Made by a program: the position numbers and the translations under genes. 22,637 nt of DNA from Phoronis australis (taxonomy: Eukaryota; Phoronida; Phoronidae): contig NMRA01000679.1 in assembly GCA_002633005.1 (NCBI GenBank), positions 81,866 to 104,502 of the forward strand, written 5' to 3'. Shown piece after piece: positions 19,381 to 22,637 of this stretch; the first letter of the stretch is position 1, and each line of letters opens with the position of its first letter. The notes below the pieces were generated by a model that worked only from the letters and a program-made list of their open reading frames with translations, did no database searches and was not told the DNA's origin.

Positions 19381-19662
19381 TTTCTCGTCCGTGAACTGAG
19401 ATCTCAATATGTCTAAATGAAAATTAATCTGTTTTACCCGTTCATTGATCAAAAGTCTTTCCGCCTTCTGTAACATTTTGATGGCGCCATGGCCTTTCAC
19501 ACTGGATTTTAGTCTGAGACTTCTAGGAGTAACCTCTTCCTTTAGGCACCGTAGAGTGAATCTCAGATAATTGCGATATTGCGCTATTTTTCGTGCTGTC
19601 AGTTCATGTTGACGAACAGATTTTAGGTCGTCGTTTGACTCCAACCACACTGATACATAAAC
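19381..19662 (-). pseudogene. ORF fragment resembling the N-terminal region of Penelope-like retroelements
   Basis: A minus-strand frame is open from above 19650 down to 19273. The part outside the 150 bp repeat units reads as a basic, helical segment with LRFTLRCLKEEVTPRSLRLK, then SVKG, then KAERLLINERVKQINFHLD. This pattern (basic helix, a Cys, a xxPxSLRLK turn, then a basic helix ending NERV-x-x-N) recalls the region in front of the reverse transcriptase in Penelope-like elements and related ORFs in marine invertebrates. I am recalling a pattern, not matching a database. There is no ATG at the frame start, and no RT or GIY-YIG domain is seen, so it would be only a fragment. The frame runs out into the repeat array, so its last ~30 codons are repeat-derived. 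Confidence 0.35.
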
Positions 19663-20632
19663 TGGGCAAGATTAGAACGTTGGACTACTGTGCGAATGCC
19701 ATAAATTTTAACCAATCTGCTGTTTTCAATTATTGGCAATCTTATTCGCCAAACAATAATTGATTAAGCCATGCACATATTCCTCTGATTCTTTGACACA
19801 AGTTACAGAAAAAGTAATGAATATTCAATTCCAAGTTCACACATACGCGAGCTTGAGATTCCAAGATCACGCACAGCACTGACACCTCTTAGCGATAAAG
19901 CGACAAACCACGTGATTGGGGCAAAGTGCCACCTGTTTGCAGTAAAGCCTTGGATGAGTGGGTACCTTTTGCGGGTCCAGCCATATAATGAAATTATAGT
20001 GTCTACACTTACTTAAACCTGTCAATATCTACCTAACTAGTAATCACAGCCATATGGTTTAAATTAGAGAAATGTAGGGGAAACTGTGAACTATAGAATG
20101 CACATGCTCACATATCTTAACAACATCCAGTGATCTAACAATTTCTGTTTGAAAATCACAAGTGTCATGGGTGAATGCGCTCTCCAAGCGTGGCCCAGCT
20201 GCAGCTTATCATTCGATTGAATACCGTGACACCCATCTTGGTGTAATAGGATAACTGGTAAGTAGGCTGACCTCTGCAAGAGTTAACTTATGAGAAAACA
20301 ATGAAATTGCATTTGAAAGGACATGAAGAAGTATATCCTCACGTACATGTGTCTACGTTTCATTACACCACACAGCACTGCAATTCATAAGTCTATAATG
20401 AACACTAAACACTCAACAAATTCAACTCAGCCACACCAGAGCTAACACAGGCGAAAATCTACACTCGAAAATAGAAGTGACGACATATTTGCACTCGCGC
20501 TTGGCATTGTACAAGATGACGACAAAAAAGTCGGAACTCCGTGTTTGAATTTGGCCCTCATATTTTTACGTTTTCCAATCGTTTTTCCGAGTACTTTACT
20601 CGCAAATTTGAAGTCGCCTGGAGTGATGCCTT
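19663..20632. other. No gene recognised
   Basis: No convincing gene. A 92-codon minus-strand frame (20442-20720) is basic and overlaps the hairpin at 20633-20744. I do not recognise it. A CACGTGATTGG motif near 19910 combines an E-box and a CCAAT-type sequence. Confidence 0.45.
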
Positions 20633-20744
20633 GGTCGGATAACGCAATCCTTGATTTTGAGAACCGCAGTTTCATCCACTGAATAATGTGCCCATTATTC
20701 AGTGACTGCGTGGTTCCCAAAATCAGGAACCGCTATATCCGACC
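20633..20744. repeat. Long imperfect hairpin (arms of 51-55 bp, 6 base loop)
   Basis: The left arm (20633-20687) begins GGTCGGATA and ends CACTGAATAAT or its equivalent. The reverse complement of the right arm (20694-20744) begins GGTCGGATA, includes TGATTTTG-GAACC and ends CACTGAATAAT. About four fifths of positions pair, with one 3-4 bp indel, around the loop GTGCCC. A smaller nested hairpin GGTTCC/GGAACC lies at 20712-20731. It may be the core of a foldback/MITE element or a microRNA-like precursor. Nothing in the sequence decides between these. Confidence 0.85.
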
Positions 20745-20799
20745 AGTGCCGGGACATTGTGGTTGTTAGCAAAATGGCCGACTTCAACCGCCCTACTGT

Positions 20800-21041
20800 C
20801 GCTTGTTCCCTGCGTACCACTAGATGGTAGCCACCATGCAGGTATCACATAATTTTCCTGTCAGGAAATTTTTTTACAACGGTGTTTATGATTGGCTGGC
20901 AAAATTCTCAACAGGCAGTGCTGGCATGACTAATATGGAGGAAGTGTAAATGTGGTCTGTAGTACAGACAAATCAGTGCTTAAAATTCATGTTCAAGAAA
21001 CGTGAATCCCAGAAAATTGTAGTTGCTCCTTTTCCGAGACT
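20800..21041 (+). repeat. Inverted copy of the right part of the 14612-15209 element
   Basis: Read forward, this segment aligns with the reverse complement of 15209-14951. Shared stretches include CAGGTATCAC, AATTTTCCT, TTCTAAACAGGCAG-like sequence, CTGGCATGACT, GTGTAAATGTGGTCT and ACAGACAAATC. Identity is roughly 75-80% with several indels. It ends shortly before the repeat at 21065-21210. Confidence 0.85.
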
Positions 21042-21064
21042 TTTGTTTACTTTGCTTCTTCTTC

Positions 21065-21210
21065 TTGGTTTAAAGGAGCATGCCACCCAAAAACAACCTA
21101 ATTTCTATAAATTTAGTAGATCGAGTAGTTCTACTCCATAACAACACCTACGGTTGCGTTACCTGACACCTGACGGCAGACGGTGTTCAAATTATCCAAT
21201 GACGTCATCG
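21065..21210 (-). repeat. Interspersed repeat, copy 2 (inverted partner at 286-430)
   Basis: The reverse complement of this segment aligns with 286-430, including the identical 33 bp block at 21151-21183 and the TCGAGTAG-TT-CTACTC core at 21121-21136. The two copies lie at opposite ends of the window in opposite orientation. Confidence 0.85.
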
Positions 21211-21551
21211 GTTTCACACGCAGTCTGTTCATCAGTTCACAACACGGGTTACTGGTGTCAGCATTTCGCTTGAAGTCATCGTTTAATGACAATAAATCAT
21301 CAAACTTCGATGTAAAACCCTTAAAAATACACAGAGTTCTTATAAAAACGTGTTGTTATATTTCGTTCTTACGGATTTATTGGTATTTGGACACACCGCA
21401 GCCTACAAAGTTCGGCAGGCCAATAAGGTCTGTAGCAGGAGTTTGGCCTGTTCGGAGATAATTTCGAAGTATTTTCCGTGAGATACAGACAGGAGAACCT
21501 AGATCTGTGTTGTTTAGACTTGTGATTTTTTTAGTTCTAAACACAAAACGC
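21211..21551. other. No gene recognised
   Basis: Between the repeat and the 60 bp tandem there is a plus-strand frame of 92 codons (21183-21461), which starts inside the repeat and is not recognised. An 8 bp inverted pair CAGGCCAA/TTGGCCTG (21416-21423, 21443-21450) is present, each arm with an adjoining TTCGG. Confidence 0.4.
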
Positions 21552-21660
21552 TTGTTATCCCGACCAGTGGCTCGGAGCCCGATCAGGCCCGTCGCGGCCG
21601 GCCGGATTGACTCGTTATCCCGGCTAGTGGCTCGGAAACTGATCAGACATCACGAACATA
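21552..21660 (+). repeat. GC-rich tandem duplication, 60 bp period
   Basis: TTGTTATCCCGACCAGTGGC at 21552 recurs as TCGTTATCCCGGCTAGTGGC at 21612, followed in both by TCGGA..GATCAG. The period is exactly 60 bp and the second copy is partial. The GC content is well above that of the surroundings. Because 60 is a multiple of three, the overlapping frame at 21507-21731 shows a repeated RPVAR/RLVAR..IR motif, which is a by-product rather than evidence of a protein. Confidence 0.85.
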
Positions 21661-21797
21661 AACAAGCTAAAGTTCAGTGGACTGAACTAAACTTCCAGTC
21701 AAGAAAATACTTTATTAGTGAGCCAAAGTAATGTGCACGTGATTATGTTGGTAAATTAGCCACCAAACTGCAATTCTGGCTACTTACTCGTGGGGGG

Positions 21798-21975
21798 TGT
21801 TGTGTTTCTATGCTGGTTTCGGACCAAAGATGAAGATCGATACGATTGTGACTAAGGCATTTATATTGAGAGTACATGAAACATCAACCGAAACAGGAAG
21901 TAGGTAACAGAGCATGCCTACTATACTAAGACACTGGTAGCGACATCTTTAGTTACTACTGACCATAACGTAACA
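21798..21975 (-). mobile_element. 3' LTR of a Ty3/gypsy retrotransposon (178 bp)
   Basis: On the minus strand the segment starts TGTTACG directly after a polypurine tract and ends CACAACA, giving the TGTT..AACA inverted termini expected of an LTR. A TATA-like CAATATAAATG lies inside (about 21858-21869), as in a promoter-bearing LTR. It sits 104 bp past the stop of the pol frame at 22088. The 178 bp length is short but within the range of gypsy LTRs. The matching 5' LTR would lie beyond the right edge of the window. The base run outside the LTR is GGGGG on the plus strand (21793-21797), a candidate for one target-site copy. Confidence 0.75.
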
Positions 21976-21983
21976 TCCTCCTT
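21976..21983 (-). promoter_or_regulatory. Polypurine tract of the gypsy element
   Basis: Reading the minus strand, AAGGAGGA lies immediately before the LTR start TGTTACG. This is the normal position of the primer for plus-strand DNA synthesis in LTR retrotransposons. Confidence 0.75.
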
Positions 21984-22087
21984 GTTGAAAGAAAAAAAAA
22001 AATACCATGAAACACTATCCTAATTTTAAAACTATGATAACTGGTCCTAACTAAAAGACAATGGGTGGACTATCATTGTCTGGACAG

Positions 22088-22637
22088 TCAAACGGGGATT
22101 ATTCTGCCCCAACGGTTTGGCTGCTTGTAACTGCATCTCTTGGATGAGTCGTGCTGGTCTTGTAACCGTTCGTCCGGAGAGGGTAACCACACTGTGCTCG
22201 GGGTGGGTGAAATGATGGGAGGCTTAGCCGTATTATTGTTCGTTTCCGGAGCATGGTTAGGCGGTGTTGGTCGGACTTCAGACGGTGGTTCGCGGGTAGT
22301 AACGGTGGGCGTTGTTTTGTCAGGCGCACTGGTTTGGGGAGGTAAGGTATTTCTGGCGTCGGGATCTGTGGCCATCTGAGCTGGTGAGGGGTCGAATCTC
22401 ATGATCGTGCCATGGTCCTGCACTTGTCGAGGTCTAAGCAGGATACGGTTGCGGCGAAGTGTGCGACCGCTTGTCTCGCATTGTACCGTATAGGACCGTG
22501 GTTCTGGGCCTACTCCGATGATGGTGCCAGGTGACCAAGTCTTCGTGGCGACGTCTTGATAGTACACGCGCTCGTTCAGCTGCAGTTCTGTTAGTTCGCG
22601 CTTATCAGGCGAGTTCGGGTGAGGCAGGTTGTCGTCT
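22088..22637 (-). CDS. Ty3/gypsy pol, integrase C-terminus (partial, runs off the right edge)
   Basis: The minus-strand frame is open from the window edge to the TGA at 22088-22090, about 182 codons, with no interruption. The first part reads ..LNERVYYQDVATKTWSPG, then GVGPEPRSYTVQ and GRTLRRNRILLRP. This is the C-terminal DNA-interacting region of gypsy integrases, with W-x-PG, RSY-x-V and RRNRxxLRP landmarks. It is followed by a tail of about 100 residues rich in Pro and Thr, without a known domain. The catalytic core, RT and protease lie outside the window. GC content is clearly higher than in neighbouring DNA, and the frame is intact, unlike the other gypsy pieces here, so this copy is comparatively young. 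It is followed in order by a polypurine tract and an LTR. Confidence 0.9.
   Translation of the reverse strand, partial: DDNLPHPNSPDKRELTELQLNERVYYQDVATKTWSPGTIIGVGPEPRSYTVQCETSGRTLRRNRILLRPRQVQDHGTIMRFDPSPAQMATDPDARNTLPPQTSAPDKTTPTVTTREPPSEVRPTPPNHAPETNNNTAKPPIISPTPSTVWLPSPDERLQDQHDSSKRCSYKQPNRWGRIIPV

Noticed and set aside
20442-20720. 92-codon basic minus-strand ORF as a gene
   Set aside because: Its first third is the arm of the hairpin at 20633-20744, and the rest is not recognisable.
21507-21731. Protein with an internal VAR-type repeat
   Set aside because: The protein repeat follows directly from a 60 bp DNA tandem duplication, and there is no other sign of coding.

Overview
This window looks like a repeat-rich, AT-rich piece of a metazoan nuclear genome. 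The evidence is a patchwork of decayed Ty3/gypsy LTR retrotransposons, a non-LTR (LINE) remnant and several families of inverted-repeat elements. No host gene, tRNA or rRNA can be recognised, and there is no bacterial-style gene packing. The retroelement types, together with frequent AGGCCT-containing palindromes, suggest a marine invertebrate, possibly a deuterostome. That guess is low confidence and cannot be settled from sequence alone.

Left part (1-5112): one copy of a ~145 bp repeat (286-430) is followed by about three diverged ~150 bp tandem units (482-900). A degraded minus-strand Ty3/gypsy integrase region lies at 2281-3480. A ~770 bp element at 4345-5112 has inverted ends built from 16-17 bp modules.

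Middle (5155-11763): a plus-strand LINE ORF2 C-terminal remnant (5155-6345) is followed by almost 2.8 kb with nothing recognisable. Minus-strand gypsy RNase H, reverse transcriptase and protease pieces then run from 9140 to 11763. These pieces and the integrase piece at 2281-3480 are complementary and in the order of one element, so they may be one old insertion split by later DNA. An ~815 bp block inside the RNase H region carries a single N and an exact 260 bp direct duplication, which looks like an assembly artefact.

Right part (12018-22637): two direct copies of a ~320 bp repeat are present. The second forms the left end of a ~1.48 kb element with terminal inverted repeats (12719-14202). 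Further right are an inverted-repeat element with an internal ORF (14612-15209), several local tandem duplications (16965-17072, 17861-18060, 21552-21660), and a second copy of the ~150 bp units (19076-19380) next to an ORF that may derive from a Penelope-like retroelement. A long near-perfect hairpin lies at 20633-20744, and inverted second copies of two repeats seen earlier lie at 20800-21041 and 21065-21210. The right edge holds the 3' end of a much better preserved gypsy element: an open integrase C-terminus, a polypurine tract and a 178 bp LTR.

No cooperating gene system is visible. The biology here is layered transposable-element insertion and decay.
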